Shown here: in pieces, positions 17,665 to 26,756 of the stretch | Layout: every line of letters starts with the position of its first letter | Position numbering within the stretch: the stretch's first letter is position 1 | DNA from: Gammaproteobacteria bacterium | GTDB taxonomy: Bacteria; Pseudomonadota; Gammaproteobacteria; Steroidobacterales; Steroidobacteraceae | Length of the DNA stretch: 52,783 nt | Assembly (NCBI GenBank): GCA_028293725.1 | Contig: JAQGOE010000287.1 | Coordinates: 1 to 52,783, forward strand | Reading direction: 5' to 3' | Translations under genes and position numbers: made by a program | The notes under the pieces: generated by a model | The model's input: the letters and a program-made list of their open reading frames with translations, nothing else | Databases searched by the model: none | What the model was told of the DNA's origin: nothing

Positions 17665-20582
17665 GAGCTCTTTCTCAATGGGGTCGGCGACACGGCGCTA
17701 GCGGCCGGGGTCGCCGCGATGGCGCCAGAGCCGGTGAGCCGGGTGGTCTCCCTCGCGGAATCTTCGGTGGCGGTTGCGTGCAGCGCCGCGTGGATCAACG
17801 CGGTCTGCTCGGCTTCGTGGATCTTACTAATGCCGGTCGCCGGCGCGGCGGCCGGAGCGCGACCCGCGTACAGGACCTGGCGTCGCCCACCGAGCGCCTC
17901 CTGGAGGCGGTGGCGAATCTGGTACCAGGCACCCTGGTTCTGCGGCTCTTCCTGACACCACACGACCTCACGGGCATTCGGATACCGGGTCAGGGCCGCC
18001 TCGTATTCCTCACTCGGGAAGGGGTAAAGCTGCTCGACACGCACGAGCGCGACGTCGCGCAGGTTGTCCTTGCGTCGGGCCTTCAACAGGTCGAAGTAAA
18101 CCTTCCCGCTACAGAAGACGACACGCCGCACCTGCGCGGGCGGAAGATCGTCAACCTCGTCGATGATGCGCGCGAAGCTGCCCTGCGTGAGGTCCTCCAG
18201 CGACGACACAGACATGTCGTTGCGGAGCAGGCTTTTCGGCATCATCACGATGAGCGGCTTACGGAACGGCTGCAGCATCTGACGGCGGAGCATGTGAAAC
18301 ATCTGCGCCGGGGTCGAAGGCACGCACACCTGCATGTTCGACTCGGCACACAACTGCAGAAAGCGCTCGAGACGCGCGGAGGAATGCTCCGGCCCCGCCC
18401 CTTCATAACCGTGCGGGAGGAATAGAGCGAGTCCGCAGAACCGCTCCCACTTCGCTTCACCCGAGCTGATGAACTGGTCGATGATGACCTGGGCGCCGTT
18501 GGCGAAGTCGCCGTACTGGCCCTCCCAGATCACCAGGGCATTGGGCTCGGTCGTGGAGTATCCGTACTCGAAGCCCATGACGGCCTCTTCGGAGAGCACG
18601 GAATCGATGATCTGTACCCGCGGCTGATGATCCGCGATGTGTTGTAGCGGGACATACGTGGCGTCGCTGTTCTGCTCGTGCAAAACAGCGTGGCGATGAA
18701 AGAATGTACCGCGTCCGCTGTCCTGTCCCGAGATCCGGACGGAAAAGCCGTTCTCAATGACAGCTGCGTAGGCCAGCGTCTCGGCACAGCCCCAGTCCAG
18801 AGGCATTTCCCCGGCCAGCATCTTCTTGCGGTTGGTGATGACCTGCGCAACGCGAGGGTGCAGGTTGAAACCCGCCGGAATGCTGACGATGCGCTCACCC
18901 AACGACTTCAAGCGGCGCATTTCCACACCCGTCTGCACCCGTTCGGTCCAGTCGGTCTGCGAGTACGTGCTCCAGTCAACCGTGTACTTGTTGCCGATCA
19001 TGCCGAGGGAAGCACGCGCCTGCGGCCGCGCCTCGTCGAGACCGTTCCGATACTGCTCGACCATGCCCGTGGCATCGGCCTCGGACAAGATGCCTTCGGC
19101 GACGAGCTTGTCCGCGTAAATCTTGCGAGCCGTCGGATGCTGACGAATGACCCGATACATACCGGGCTGTGTCGCGGCAGGCTCGTCAGCCTCGTTATGA
19201 CCATGGCGCCGATAGCACACGAGGTCGATCACGACGTCCTTGCGGAAACGCATACGATATTTGAGCGCAAGGCGCGTCACAAACACGACAGCTTCAGGGT
19301 CGTCGGCGTTGACGTGGAAGATCGGCGCTTCGAGCATCTTCGCAACGTCGCTGCAATAGATCGTCGAGCGCGCGTCGCGCGGCTCCGAAGTCGTGAAGCC
19401 AACCTGGTTGTTGATGATGACGTGAACGGTGCCGCCGGTGTAGTAGCCGCGCGCCTGCGAAAGCTGCAGCGTCTCCATCACGACGCCCTGCCCGGCGAAC
19501 GAAGCATCGCCGTGCACGAGCAAGGGCAACACACGATCACCCAACTCATCACCGCGCCGCTCCTGCCGCGCGCGGACCGACCCTTCTACTACCGGATCGA
19601 CAACCTCGAGGTGCGACGGATTGAACGCCAGCACTGTATGTACGTTGCCGCTGGCAGTGCGCAGATCGGCGGAGAAGCCCTTATGGTACTTCACGTCGCC
19701 CGAGCCCTTCAGATGGCTCAGGTCGTATTTCCCCTCGAATTCGGAGAACAACACTGAAGGCGATTTGCCGAGCAGGTTCACCAACACGTTGAGACGGCCA
19801 CGGTGGGCCATGCCGATGACGACTTCTTCGATTCTGGCCGAGCCACTCTGTTGAATGAGGTCGTCCATGAGGGGCACGAACGCGTCGCCGCCCTCGAGAG
19901 AGAATCGCTTCTGCCCGACGTACTTCGTATGGAGATAGCGTTCCAGACCCTCGGCGGCGGTGAGCTGCCACAGGATGTTGCGGCGCTCTTCCGTACTGAA
20001 GCGATGCTCCAGGCGACCGGACTGGAACAGGTCCTGCAGCCAGAGGCGCTCATCGGAGTCCGACACATGCGCGAATTCAGCGCCGATCGGTCCGGCATAG
20101 ATGAACTCGAGCTGGGCCAGGATCTCGCGGAGCTTCATCCGCTTCGGCACCGCCTCGGTGCGGCTGCCGGTGAAGAACTCGGTCTCCAGGTCGGCCGATG
20201 ACAGGCCGAAGTACTCCAGATCGAGTACGTGCGGCCGCGGCCGTTGCATCAGGGCCAACGGGTCGACCCGCGCCAGCAGATGGCCGCGATTCGTCCAGAT
20301 TTGGACGAGGCGCGACACCGCGGCCTGCTTCGAGCTGGCCGCCCCACCCGTTCCCGGGTCGGATGGCTTCGGCACCGCAGCAGCGGTACGAGGCTCCTGA
20401 GCGCGTGCCGCGATCCCCGCCTGAACGGGGCCGTGCGACCGCTCGCCGGTCGCCGGCGGAGCGAGACGCTCAAAGTAAGTACGCCAACGCTCTTCTACGC
20501 TCGCGGGGTCGCGAAGATACTGCTCGTAGAGGGCGTCGAGGAAATCGGCGTTACCGCCGTAGAGAGGTGTGGGTTCAAGCAT
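17661..20582 (-). CDS. sucA: 2-oxoglutarate dehydrogenase E1
   Basis: A 973-residue thiamine-diphosphate enzyme that decarboxylates 2-oxoglutarate in the TCA cycle and passes the succinyl unit to E2. The N-terminus ([19 protein letters not shown]) is the E2-interacting helix of this family. The thiamine-diphosphate region contains [20 protein letters not shown] and, about 30 residues on, [26 protein letters not shown] and [19 protein letters not shown] are further family landmarks. The length is slightly above the usual 930-950 because of an Ala/Pro-rich insertion near residues 50-90. The ATG at 20582 ([10 protein letters not shown]) is chosen over an upstream TTG. It heads the sucA-sucB-lpdA cluster. 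Confidence 0.95.
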   Translation of the reverse strand: MLEPTPLYGGNADFLDALYEQYLRDPASVEERWRTYFERLAPPATGERSHGPVQAGIAARAQEPRTAAAVPKPSDPGTGGAASSKQAAVSRLVQIWTNRGHLLARVDPLALMQRPRPHVLDLEYFGLSSADLETEFFTGSRTEAVPKRMKLREILAQLEFIYAGPIGAEFAHVSDSDERLWLQDLFQSGRLEHRFSTEERRNILWQLTAAEGLERYLHTKYVGQKRFSLEGGDAFVPLMDDLIQQSGSARIEEVVIGMAHRGRLNVLVNLLGKSPSVLFSEFEGKYDLSHLKGSGDVKYHKGFSADLRTASGNVHTVLAFNPSHLEVVDPVVEGSVRARQERRGDELGDRVLPLLVHGDASFAGQGVVMETLQLSQARGYYTGGTVHVIINNQVGFTTSEPRDARSTIYCSDVAKMLEAPIFHVNADDPEAVVFVTRLALKYRMRFRKDVVIDLVCYRRHGHNEADEPAATQPGMYRVIRQHPTARKIYADKLVAEGILSEADATGMVEQYRNGLDEARPQARASLGMIGNKYTVDWSTYSQTDWTERVQTGVEMRRLKSLGERIVSIPAGFNLHPRVAQVITNRKKMLAGEMPLDWGCAETLAYAAVIENGFSVRISGQDSGRGTFFHRHAVLHEQNSDATYVPLQHIADHQPRVQIIDSVLSEEAVMGFEYGYSTTEPNALVIWEGQYGDFANGAQVIIDQFISSGEAKWERFCGLALFLPHGYEGAGPEHSSARLERFLQLCAESNMQVCVPSTPAQMFHMLRRQMLQPFRKPLIVMMPKSLLRNDMSVSSLEDLTQGSFARIIDEVDDLPPAQVRRVVFCSGKVYFDLLKARRKDNLRDVALVRVEQLYPFPSEEYEAALTRYPNAREVVWCQEEPQNQGAWYQIRHRLQEALGGRRQVLYAGRAPAAAPATGISKIHEAEQTALIHAALHATATEDSARETTRLTGSGAIAATPAASAVSPTPLRKSS

Positions 20583-20714
20583 GCTAGGCAAGCAAACAGC
20601 GAAGCGCTAGTTTAACGGAATGAGGCCCGCGAGGAAACGCGAATGGCGCGGGACGCGTAGTCCTGAGCTTGCGCTAGTGTGACGCGAATACCGGTTCCGT
20701 TTATAAAACCCAGT

Positions 20715-21212
20715 TCAGGAAGGCAGCGCCTCCTGAAGCAACCGGAATTCATAGACCAGTAACACGCCATAGCCCAAAAGCACCGTATAGAGCAGCAGGC
20801 TCACCGGGACGCGGCCGAAAACCTTCATTCGGGCAAGTATCGTCAGCAGCACGACACCACCGGCGGTCAGCCCGATCTTCACCATCGCGAAAGCCAGCGC
20901 CGAGCCGCCCACCAGCGGCGCCATCAGAGGATTCACCTCGTAGGCGCCATGGTCGATCAGCGTCAGCGTCAGAAACGCGTCGACACACGAGAACAGCACG
21001 ATCAGCATCGCCACGGCGAGCCACTGCGGGTCATGCCAGTCAACGCCGGCTACCCTGCGCTCGCCATCGCGCCGTGAGCCACGCCGTCGCGGGTTGAAGC
21101 TTCCGTAAAACAGGGCTCTAAGGGATTGCTTACGACGATCCGACCCACCACGACGATCCATCGAATCGTCCTCGGGTGTGGCCGTCCCCTGGCCTTGGGA
21201 ATCAATGGGCAT
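20715..21212 (-). CDS. DUF5658-like small membrane protein
   Basis: A 165-residue protein with a basic, hydrophilic N-terminal 60 residues (DRRGGSDRRKQ, NPRRRGSRRDGERR) followed by three to four predicted membrane helices (WLAVAMLIVLFSCVDAFLTL; ALAFAMVKIGLTAGGVVLL; VSLLLYTVLLGYGVLLVYEF). The CVDAFLTLTLIDHGAYEVNPLM motif region is typical of DUF5658 proteins, whose role is unknown. The full start at 21212 has a weak ribosome site; the Met at 21161 (MDRRGGSDRR) is an alternative. It stands alone, about 130 bases upstream of sucA and on the same strand. Confidence 0.72.
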   Translation of the reverse strand: MPIDSQGQGTATPEDDSMDRRGGSDRRKQSLRALFYGSFNPRRRGSRRDGERRVAGVDWHDPQWLAVAMLIVLFSCVDAFLTLTLIDHGAYEVNPLMAPLVGGSALAFAMVKIGLTAGGVVLLTILARMKVFGRVPVSLLLYTVLLGYGVLLVYEFRLLQEALPS

Positions 21213-21468
21213 TGATTTAACTTTTTCCAGTATTTAAAGGCTCCCCAGCGCTCATTGTAGCGGTGCGGCATCGGGAAGGCGGCGGCCAGAACGTGACGGA
21301 GATCACACAAGCGCGGCGACTGTCGGGAGCCGACGACAACGGGGCGGGAACCGGGGTTCCTGAGGAGCCGTTAGAGGCGCAGGGGCTACCCTCATATTGA
21401 GCTGAGCGGGTTCCGGCGTACCATCGTGCGCCCCACGCCCGGGGGCGACTGGCCGGAAAGGTTGACTC

Positions 21469-22542
21469 ATGAGCATGCCACTGTGGTCGTGGTTGCTTCC
21501 CGTCGTGGCTGTGGTGTTGCTGGTGGCCGGATTGCTGGTCCCGGTGGGCACGGTGTTGGCATTCTTATGTGCCGCGGCGCTGATCGGCGCCGTTATCGCG
21601 GCCGTACATCATGCAGAAGTCGTAGCGCATCGACTCGGGGAGCCGTTCGGTACCCTCGTGCTGACGGCGTCGATCACGATCATTGAAGTCGCGCTCATTG
21701 TGACGCTGATGTTAAGTGGCGGAGCGGATAAAGCCTCCCTGCCCCGTGACACCATCTTTTCGGCGATCATGATCATCTGCAACGCCGTCGTCGGCCTGTG
21801 CCTCCTGATCGGCGGACTACGGCATCACGAACAGTCTTTCCACGTCATGGGTGCCAACACTGCGCTGGCCACCTTGATTGCGTTGAGCACGCTGACGCTT
21901 GTGTTTCCCGCGTTTACCACTAGCTCCGCGGGCCTCACCTACACGACCGCACAGCTAACCTTCGCGGCGCTGGCATCCCTGGTGCTCTGGGGCGCCTTCG
22001 TATTCATTCAGACCGTACGCCATCGTGATTATTTCCTGCCGGTGGATAACGCCTCGGACGAGGAGACCCACGCCCCACCCCCGTCGGCTCGGCTCGCGTG
22101 GGCGAGCTTCGGGCTGCTGTTCGTCGCGTTGGTGTCGGTGGTCGGGCTGTCGAAGGTGATCTCGCACAACATCGAAGATGCCCTGGACAGCGCAGGCGCG
22201 CCCAAGACCGTACTGGGCATCATCATCGCGATGTTGGTGCTGCTGCCGGAGACTTGGGCAGCCGCGCGCGCGGCGCATGCGAATCGGCTGCAGACGAGCC
22301 TGAATCTGGCGCTGGGCTCTGCCCTGTCGAGCATCGGACTGACGATTCCAGCAGTGGCGCTGACGGCCACCATGGCCGGCCTGCCCCTGGTGCTCGGACT
22401 CGAGCCCAAGGAACTGGTACTGTTGGTGCTGACCTTCCTGGTCACCTCGATCACGCTGGTATCGGGCCGCACCCACGTTCTGCTGGGTGCGGTCCATATC
22501 GTGATCTTCGCGGCTTTCCTTTTTTTGGCTTTCGTGCCGTAG
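21469..22542 (+). CDS. chaA: calcium/proton (cation/proton) antiporter of the CaCA family
   Basis: A 357-residue membrane protein with about ten to eleven helices in two related halves. The two conserved alpha-repeat signatures are visible: GEPFGTLVLTASITIIEVAL in the first half and ALGSALSSIGLTIPAVAL in the second. The acidic Glu in the first is the ion-coordinating residue in this family, which exchanges Ca2+ (or Na+/K+) for protons across the inner membrane. A short acidic loop (DNASDEETHAPPP) separates the halves. The length matches ChaA-type antiporters. It stands alone, with a CGTGCC-GTA-GGCACG hairpin overlapping the stop codon (22533-22547). Confidence 0.88.
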   Translation: MSMPLWSWLLPVVAVVLLVAGLLVPVGTVLAFLCAAALIGAVIAAVHHAEVVAHRLGEPFGTLVLTASITIIEVALIVTLMLSGGADKASLPRDTIFSAIMIICNAVVGLCLLIGGLRHHEQSFHVMGANTALATLIALSTLTLVFPAFTTSSAGLTYTTAQLTFAALASLVLWGAFVFIQTVRHRDYFLPVDNASDEETHAPPPSARLAWASFGLLFVALVSVVGLSKVISHNIEDALDSAGAPKTVLGIIIAMLVLLPETWAAARAAHANRLQTSLNLALGSALSSIGLTIPAVALTATMAGLPLVLGLEPKELVLLVLTFLVTSITLVSGRTHVLLGAVHIVIFAAFLFLAFVP

Positions 22543-22570
22543 GCACGCGCCGGCTGCTCGCCGAGCGCTA

Positions 22571-22675
22571 TCAGCCTCGGGCCGCCTTCTTCTCACGCTT
22601 GGCCGCGCGCTTCTCTTCCAGAGACTTCGCCGGCTTTTTCTTCTGTTCCTTCTTTTTGTCTAACCCTTTGCCCAT
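22571..22675 (-). CDS. 34-residue very basic small protein
   Basis: A short reading frame, MGKGLDKKKEQKKKPAKS then LEEKRAAKREKKAARG, made almost only of Lys, Glu, Arg and Ala. It is supported by a strong ribosome-binding site (GGAGAGCAAC before the ATG) and by the MGKG start shared with small basic proteins I recall as annotated in many proteobacteria. It is likely an RNA- or DNA-binding disordered or helical peptide; no function is claimed. It lies between chaA (convergent) and the peroxiredoxin gene. Confidence 0.6.
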   Translation of the reverse strand: MGKGLDKKKEQKKKPAKSLEEKRAAKREKKAARG

Positions 22676-22749
22676 GTTGCTCTCCTGATCAACGCCGCCC
22701 CGCGGCGCCTTCGACATGAACAATACCCCACCATAATGGCACCTGTCTC

Positions 22750-23208
22750 CTAACCCTCCGCACTCAGTGCGATGGCGGTGCGAACGAACTCCTCGTGCGC
22801 GCTGATCCGGAAGTCGGCCAGTACCGCCGAACGGATGCGCCGCGACTGGTCGATGAGGTAGGTCCCGCGCCGCACCCCAAAACCCAGCGGGCCCATGACG
22901 TCGTACATTTTCACGACCACCTTTTCGGTGTCCGACAGGAGCGTGAACGGCAGTTTGTATTTCTCGCGGAATTTCTGATGGGTCTCGGGACTCTGCGGGC
23001 TCACCCCGGCGACCTCGAGACCGGCGCCTTGAATGGCTTCGTGCAGGTCGCGGATGGAGCACGCTTCCTTGGTGCAGCCCGGCGTGAAGTCGGCTGGATA
23101 AAAATACAGGATCAGCGGCCCCCGCCGTAGCAGCGTGCTCAGCGACCGGGGCTCTCCCGTGTGATCCGGCAAAGTAAATTCTGGTGCTCGACCACCCAAA
23201 TCCAGCAT
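22750..23208 (-). CDS. peroxiredoxin, BCP/PrxQ type
   Basis: A 152-residue thiol peroxidase. The start MLDLGGRAPEFTLPDHTGE is the usual peroxiredoxin opening. The peroxidatic Cys lies in YPADFTPGCTKEACSIRD, and the second Cys five residues on is the resolving residue of the PrxQ/BCP class. SPQSPETHQKFREKYKLPF and LSDTEKVVVKMYDV follow as expected. These cytoplasmic enzymes reduce H2O2 and organic hydroperoxides with thioredoxin. The ATG at 23208 is chosen because residues from an upstream in-frame start (23268) do not belong to the fold. Confidence 0.9.
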   Translation of the reverse strand: MLDLGGRAPEFTLPDHTGEPRSLSTLLRRGPLILYFYPADFTPGCTKEACSIRDLHEAIQGAGLEVAGVSPQSPETHQKFREKYKLPFTLLSDTEKVVVKMYDVMGPLGFGVRRGTYLIDQSRRIRSAVLADFRISAHEEFVRTAIALSAEG

Positions 23209-23329
23209 GCCCCGACTCCCCACTAGCGCCGCAACGCGTCTTTGGTCCCGATCATAGCCGCCCGCCACGATCAGGTGTGACCCTCCGGACGAGGGGGTGG
23301 CGGCGTAGTACCCGGGACTAAGGAAGGAG

Positions 23330-23405
23330 TGGCGTCCCCGGCCGGAATTGAACCGGCGACCCCTCGCTTAGGAGGCGAGTGCTCTATCCGCTGAGCTACG
23401 GGGAC
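23330..23405 (-). tRNA. tRNA-Arg (anticodon CCU)
   Basis: A 76-base cloverleaf on the minus strand. The acceptor stem GTCCCCG pairs with CGGGGAC (plus-strand 23399-23405 and 23334-23340), and CCA is encoded at 23330-23332. The anticodon arm is CTCGC-CTCCTAA-GCGAG, giving CCT, which reads AGG. The T loop is GGTTCAATTCC. It is followed 22 bases away by a second tRNA on the same strand. Confidence 0.95.
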
Positions 23406-23427
23406 GACGATTTCGACCCGGGGAAAT

Positions 23428-23503
<76 letters not shown>

Positions 23504-23584
23504 ACGACAAGGGCGGCGATTCTAGCCAGCGCGATCCGGGACGTCCAATGGAGTTTTGTGGTGCGCGTCTCGACCTGTACCCAT

Positions 23585-24142
23585 TCAATTAATCAGCCGC
23601 AAGACACTGGCGCGTCCGAACGTCGGGATGCTCACCACGTACAGAGTATCGTGCTCTTTCTCCGTCACAGGTCCGACCTCGATACCAGTCAGTTCCTGAA
23701 CGAGTTGCGGCACGTTATTTCCATTGCCCACGAACAGGACCGATTCTTTATCGTGTCCTCGCGTCAGGCGAGTCGCCATCGCGCCAACGTCGCCACTCGG
23801 AATCACAACCGGCCGTTTACCGAGACGGTCAGCGAGAGGTGTGATTACCTGCTGCGCATGGCGTGCATCACTCACGTAGATGGCGTCGATACGCCCCACC
23901 CCCGTCTTCTCACCAAGCATCTCAGCGAGCCTCTCCGCGCGCTGCTCGCCATCGGGCGAAAGAGGTGGATCATCAATAGTGCCGGCCTCCTTCTCAACCG
24001 GACGCACGAGCACCACCACAGTGATCGTGGCAGAGCGATAAATAACGAAAGCCACGAAGAGCGCAAAAACGACCGCCAGCATGGTGAGCCAGACGGGTGC
24101 GAGAAACGGGCGGCGGTGACGGGTTACGGCAGGAGCTTCCAT
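23585..24142 (-). CDS. membrane-anchored histidine-phosphatase-like protein lacking both catalytic histidines
   Basis: A 185-residue protein with one N-terminal membrane helix (about 17-35, PVWLTMLAVVFALFVAFVIY) and a histidine phosphatase (phosphoglycerate-mutase-like) domain. The family motif LVRHAEK appears here as LVRPVEK, so the phosphorylated His is Pro48. The second catalytic site, normally VGHSNTVP, reads VGNGNNVP with Asn140. The surrounding pattern is intact: DDPPLSPDGEQRAERLAEML, YVSDARHAQQ, and a normal C-terminal GRASVLRL. Active members remove phosphate from small molecules or proteins; this one should be inactive and may bind a ligand or partner. The ATG at 24142 puts the helix at the usual place. 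It is read in the same direction as the dioxygenase upstream, 45 bases away. Confidence 0.82.
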   Translation of the reverse strand: MEAPAVTRHRRPFLAPVWLTMLAVVFALFVAFVIYRSATITVVVLVRPVEKEAGTIDDPPLSPDGEQRAERLAEMLGEKTGVGRIDAIYVSDARHAQQVITPLADRLGKRPVVIPSGDVGAMATRLTRGHDKESVLFVGNGNNVPQLVQELTGIEVGPVTEKEHDTLYVVSIPTFGRASVLRLIN

Positions 24143-24187
24143 CGCGCAATGATAGCAAGCCCCTACCCAACAACCGCAAACAATCAA

Positions 24188-25012
24188 CTAGCCGAACTGA
24201 AACCCTGAGATCGGCTTCCCGAGCAGCGGCTCGCTGTAGGTGCGCCGCCCGCGATCCTCACCTGCGGCACCCGCTGCAACCATGAGGGGAATCAGGTGTT
24301 CGGGGCGGGGATGCGCGGCACGAGCGCCGGGCGCTTGATGCCATGCCGCGAGCTTGCGTTCGCGCGCCGCGGAATCCGAGTCGGTCACCGCGTCATTCAG
24401 CCAGCTATCGAAGTCTGTCGCGGCACGCAGAGCGCGCGGATCACTACTGTAGAGGTCGCGCAGATTGTGATAGCTCATACCGCTGCCAACAATCAGAACA
24501 CCCTCATCGCGCAACGGCGCCAGGGCGCGGCCCAGACTCAAGTGAGTCGCCGCATCCAGATTACGATTCAACGACATCTGCACCATCGGCACATCCGCAT
24601 CCGGATAGACGAGCTTGAAGGGAATGAAGACGCCGTGATCGAGACCTCGCTCAGGCTCCTCGTCAGACGGAATCTCTGCCGCGGCGAGCAACTCTCGCAC
24701 GCGCCGTGCGAGCGGTGGAGCACCCGCTACGGGATAAGCGAGGCGATACGTGTGCTCAGGGAAACCGTAGTAATCGAATAGCAGCGGCGGCCGTGTCGCG
24801 GTGTTTACCGTCGGCCGTTCCGTTTCCCAATGCCCCGAGACGACGAGCACGCTGCTCGGCCGTGAGCCCAACGAGGCGTCGATACCTCGCAAATAGGCCG
24901 CCATCCCATCCCACAGATCCCGCGGCAATCCCGGCGGTGTATCCATGAAAAAGCATGGCCCTCCGCCGTGAGGAATATAGAGCGACGGCAGGCGACCCGA
25001 GGTTCGGCTCAT
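24188..25012 (-). CDS. class III extradiol ring-cleavage dioxygenase (DODA type)
   Basis: A 274-residue enzyme of the LigB-like, DOPA 4,5-dioxygenase family. It opens with LPSLYIPHGGGP, where the His is a likely iron ligand, and continues with VSGHWE, GLDHGVFIPFKLVYP and GSGMSYHNL, all carrying the conserved His/Glu residues of non-haem Fe(II) coordination. The C-terminal PRPEHLIPLMVAAGAA is typical of bacterial DODA proteins. Members cleave catechol rings with oxygen; the physiological substrate in bacteria is usually unknown. The ATG at 25012 follows a clear GAGGAG ribosome site. The gene is divergent from the GH39 gene, with only 42 bases between them. Confidence 0.88.
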   Translation of the reverse strand: MSRTSGRLPSLYIPHGGGPCFFMDTPPGLPRDLWDGMAAYLRGIDASLGSRPSSVLVVSGHWETERPTVNTATRPPLLFDYYGFPEHTYRLAYPVAGAPPLARRVRELLAAAEIPSDEEPERGLDHGVFIPFKLVYPDADVPMVQMSLNRNLDAATHLSLGRALAPLRDEGVLIVGSGMSYHNLRDLYSSDPRALRAATDFDSWLNDAVTDSDSAARERKLAAWHQAPGARAAHPRPEHLIPLMVAAGAAGEDRGRRTYSEPLLGKPISGFQFG

Positions 25013-25054
25013 AATTTGCGTCTCCTCATTTCCAGTCCCGTCGGAGCTCATTCA

Positions 25055-26647
25055 GTGTCACGTCTCATCATCCTCGCCGTGGCAAGCGTCGCGGCTGCGG
25101 CCGCGCAAGCAGCGCCGCCTAGTTTAAGACAATCCACGCCACGAAAAATCACTGTAGATGCGGCCGTGACCACGGGCGCCTTGCGTTCGCTCCAGGGTGT
25201 GGACGGTGCACCGGGCCCAGGTGGCCACAAGCCCGAAAACTTCACCTTCGGCGGTTGGAACATGAAGGACGACGTCGACGCCTCGGCGGGCTACCGGCGC
25301 GCCCGTATCGACCTCGTTCGCACCCATGACGGCTACGGTCCCGGCGACATCGATGCGAAATTCGAGAGCGCGGAGGCTCCGGGCGGCGCCCTCATTTCCG
25401 CCCGACGGGATGTGTTCACCCTTTTTCCCGATCCCGGCGCCGATCCCGACAACCCCGCGAGCTACCGCTTCGGACCCACGGACAAGCTCATCAGCTCGAT
25501 CGAAAAGGTCGGTGCGCAGGTGCTGTTCCGTGTCGGCCGCAGCGAGGGCGCCGATCCCAGGCCGCCGGCCGACTTCGACCGTTACGCCGCGATCGTCAAG
25601 CACATCGTGCTCCACTACAACCAGGGCTGGGCAAATGGCTTCCACTATGGCATCCGCTACTGGGAGATCTGGAATGAGCCGGATCTCGGTAAGCTGTTCT
25701 GGACCGGTACCGCCCAACAATACTTCAGCCTGTACGGCAAGCTGGCCGGCGCCATAAAGTCAGCGGACCCCCAGGCGCTGGTCGGTGGACCGGCGATCGC
25801 CAAACCGAATGATGGCACGCCCTATCGCGACGAGTTCATGCGCGAGACCCGCGCGACCCATACGCCGCTCGACTTCTACTCCTGGCACTGGTACGCGACC
25901 GACTCGAACGATCCCCGCGACTTCAATCGTATCGCCGCGGACCTGCGCACCCGCTTGGACAACTACGGCCTCACCCGCACCCGATCCTTTCTAACAGAAT
26001 GGAATTATGGACTCTCCGACCCGCCTCCCACCCCCCTCGTGCGCGCTAGCTTCGTGACGAGCGCCCTCATCTATATGCAGGACGCGCCAATCGATGCAGC
26101 GACTCTCTACCGCGCGGACAACGTGTTTGGCTCCGACGGTGCCACACCTGACAAGACGGGGCAGGCACTCATCGCACTCGGGCAGATGAAGACCACGCCA
26201 GCGCGCCTCAAGGTTGTTGGCGCAGACGCGGACGGCTTCGCGGTCGAGGCCGGACGATCCGGCGACGGACGGCTCGTGCGGATCCTCATCAGCAACTATC
26301 AGATCCCCGCGCAACTCCTCGGACGTCGCAAGGGCGACGACGTGTTGCATGTGCCGCCGGTCTTCGACGTGAGCCTGTTGTCGAGGCGCGAAGTCGACTA
26401 CCACGATAACGGCGGCTTCGACCTCACGGTGCAGCATCTCCCCTCCGATCGCGCGTATGTCATCGAGCGCTGCCGTATTACCGCGCAGGATGATTTCAAG
26501 CCGGTCCGTACGATGATCGCCCCCGATGCCGCGATACACATCACCGAGACACTCCCACCCCCGGCAGTAGAGCTCATCACCGTGCGAGCGCTGGATCGGC
26601 AGGAGAAGCCCGGGGAGCGCGGGTCACCACAATGCGGTGCAACATAG
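25055..26647 (+). CDS. glycoside hydrolase family 39-like secreted enzyme
   Basis: A 530-residue protein with a signal peptide (SRLIILAVASVAAAAAQA) if the GTG at 25055 is the start. The catalytic domain is a (beta/alpha)8 clan A glycosidase. YWEIWNEPDLGKLFW holds the proton-donor Glu and RSFLTEWNYGL the nucleophile Glu, spaced as in GH39 beta-xylosidases and alpha-L-iduronidases. DFYSWHWYA is a further match. A C-terminal beta-rich domain follows from about residue 370 (RILISNYQIPAQ, RREVDYHDNGGFDLTVQHL). The substrate cannot be deduced. It shares a very short divergent promoter region with the dioxygenase gene. Confidence 0.82.
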   Translation: MSRLIILAVASVAAAAAQAAPPSLRQSTPRKITVDAAVTTGALRSLQGVDGAPGPGGHKPENFTFGGWNMKDDVDASAGYRRARIDLVRTHDGYGPGDIDAKFESAEAPGGALISARRDVFTLFPDPGADPDNPASYRFGPTDKLISSIEKVGAQVLFRVGRSEGADPRPPADFDRYAAIVKHIVLHYNQGWANGFHYGIRYWEIWNEPDLGKLFWTGTAQQYFSLYGKLAGAIKSADPQALVGGPAIAKPNDGTPYRDEFMRETRATHTPLDFYSWHWYATDSNDPRDFNRIAADLRTRLDNYGLTRTRSFLTEWNYGLSDPPPTPLVRASFVTSALIYMQDAPIDAATLYRADNVFGSDGATPDKTGQALIALGQMKTTPARLKVVGADADGFAVEAGRSGDGRLVRILISNYQIPAQLLGRRKGDDVLHVPPVFDVSLLSRREVDYHDNGGFDLTVQHLPSDRAYVIERCRITAQDDFKPVRTMIAPDAAIHITETLPPPAVELITVRALDRQEKPGERGSPQCGAT

Positions 26648-26662
26648 AATCCGCACTTTTTT
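26633..26662 (+). terminator. possible intrinsic terminator after the GH39 gene
   Basis: TGCGG (26633-26637) can pair with CCGCA (26651-26655), followed closely by six T (26657-26662). The 5-bp stem overlaps the end of the gene and is weak, so this is only a plausible terminator. Confidence 0.4.
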
Positions 26663-26756
26663 GGGTCGTTGGTCGAGGGCATCACAGGCTTAGCCGTAAA
26701 CTCTCTGTACTCTAAACCCTGGGTAGGGTCGCGGAAACTCAGCGGGGAACGTTTAA

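Noticed and set aside
16375..17955. 526-codon plus-strand frame opposite sucB
   Set aside because: Antisense shadow of an unmistakable E2 gene.
22533..22547. CGTGCC-GTA-GGCACG hairpin as terminator of chaA
   Set aside because: It overlaps the stop codon and has no T-run on the chaA strand, so terminator function is not supported.
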